Below, piece after piece: positions 5,314 to 5,771 of a stretch of 5,771 bases of DNA. The notes below the pieces were generated by a model. The model saw only the letters and a program-made list of their open reading frames with translations, did no database searches and was not told where the DNA came from. Position 1 is the stretch's first letter; each line of letters opens with the position of its first letter. Position numbers and translations under genes: made by a program. Origin of the DNA: Saprospiraceae bacterium (GTDB lineage Bacteria > Bacteroidota > Bacteroidia > Chitinophagales > Saprospiraceae); contig JAHDEQ010000150.1 in assembly GCA_020628755.1 (NCBI GenBank), forward strand, positions 2,608-8,378, in the 5' to 3' direction.

Positions 5314-5771
5314 ATGACCGAATTCATAGAACCAATACTCAAAGAGAATCCCAACCGATTTGTATTATTTCCGATACAACACGATGATATTTGGGCATTT
5401 TATAAAAAATCAGAAGCTAGTTTTTGGACGGCCGAAGAAATAGACCTTTCGCAAGATCTAAGTGATTGGGAAAAACTGACAGCAGACGAAAAGCATTTTG
5501 TCAAACACGTCTTAGCATTTTTTGCTGCAAGTGATGGTATTGTCAATGAAAATCTAGCCGAAAATTTTGTTTCGGAAGTACAATATACCGAAGCAAAATT
5601 TTTCTACGGGTTTCAAATCATGATGGAGAATATTCATTCTGAAACCTACTCCCTTTTGATCGATACTTATATCAAAGACAATAAAGAAAAAGACTTCCTT
5701 TTTAATGCTATTGAGAATCTCGATTGTGTCAAAAAGAAGGCAGATTGGGCTTTACGTTGGATTGAGAATGG
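5314..5771 (+). CDS. nrdB: ribonucleotide reductase class I small subunit (R2), 5' part
   Basis: The R2 subunit houses the dimetal centre and tyrosyl radical that let the large subunit reduce ribonucleotides to deoxyribonucleotides. The first 152 codons are present and the gene is cut by the window edge (R2 is usually 320-400 residues). The sequence is strikingly like eukaryotic R2: SEASFWTAEEIDLS (33-46), HVLAFFAASDGIVNENL (65-81), FYGFQIMMENIHSETYSLL (97-115) and CVKKKADWALRWI (138-150) are close to the mouse protein as I remember it. Metal ligands visible are D74, E105 and H108, and Y112 in the ExxHSxxY motif is the expected radical tyrosine. The remaining ligands lie beyond the window. 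The short N-terminus lacks the long eukaryotic extension. The ATG is preceded by A-rich sequence and no Shine-Dalgarno. nrdA is probably downstream or elsewhere. Confidence 0.95.
   Translation, partial: MTEFIEPILKENPNRFVLFPIQHDDIWAFYKKSEASFWTAEEIDLSQDLSDWEKLTADEKHFVKHVLAFFAASDGIVNENLAENFVSEVQYTEAKFFYGFQIMMENIHSETYSLLIDTYIKDNKEKDFLFNAIENLDCVKKKADWALRWIEN

Overview
The window looks like part of an AT-rich chromosome from the phylum Bacteroidota, possibly a Cytophagales-type lineage (the order is a guess). The evidence is: -7 promoter elements of the TAnnTTTG type ahead of several genes; no convincing Shine-Dalgarno sequence at any start; a ribonucleotide reductase small subunit very close to the eukaryotic R2 type; and a LolC/E-like permease of a type I associate with this phylum. 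All assignments come from reading the sequence; no database search was possible.

Layout. Bases 3-59 may be the last codons of a rightward gene. A strong terminator (170-203) closes the leftward tyrosyl-tRNA synthetase gene tyrS (257-1531). The 240-bp divergent spacer after tyrS holds promoters for both directions and an almost perfect inverted repeat with 32-bp arms (1687-1768). That repeat ends three bases before the TTG start of an FtsX/LolE-like permease gene (1772-3079). The permease overlaps by one base a gene for a membrane-associated HExxH protein related to the DUF4157/'Vgr-related' group (3079-3810). A CorA-type divalent-cation channel gene follows (3841-4788), with a -7 element only four bases before its ATG. 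A 525-bp spacer (4789-5313) carries three perfect DnaA boxes, a good promoter and a long hairpin-rich leader. It ends at nrdB, the small subunit of class I ribonucleotide reductase, which runs off the right edge.

Most of the genes are housekeeping, and no defence system, IS transposase, CRISPR array or tRNA/rRNA gene is visible. The unusual features lie in the non-coding DNA. First, a small palindromic element seems to have landed in the start codon of the permease gene, with a possible 4-bp target duplication, leaving TTG as the usable start. Second, a DnaA-box cluster upstream of nrdB suggests either DnaA control of dNTP synthesis or a replication-origin element. Third, the nrdB leader appears structured. 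Fourth, short perfect hairpins recur inside coding sequence.
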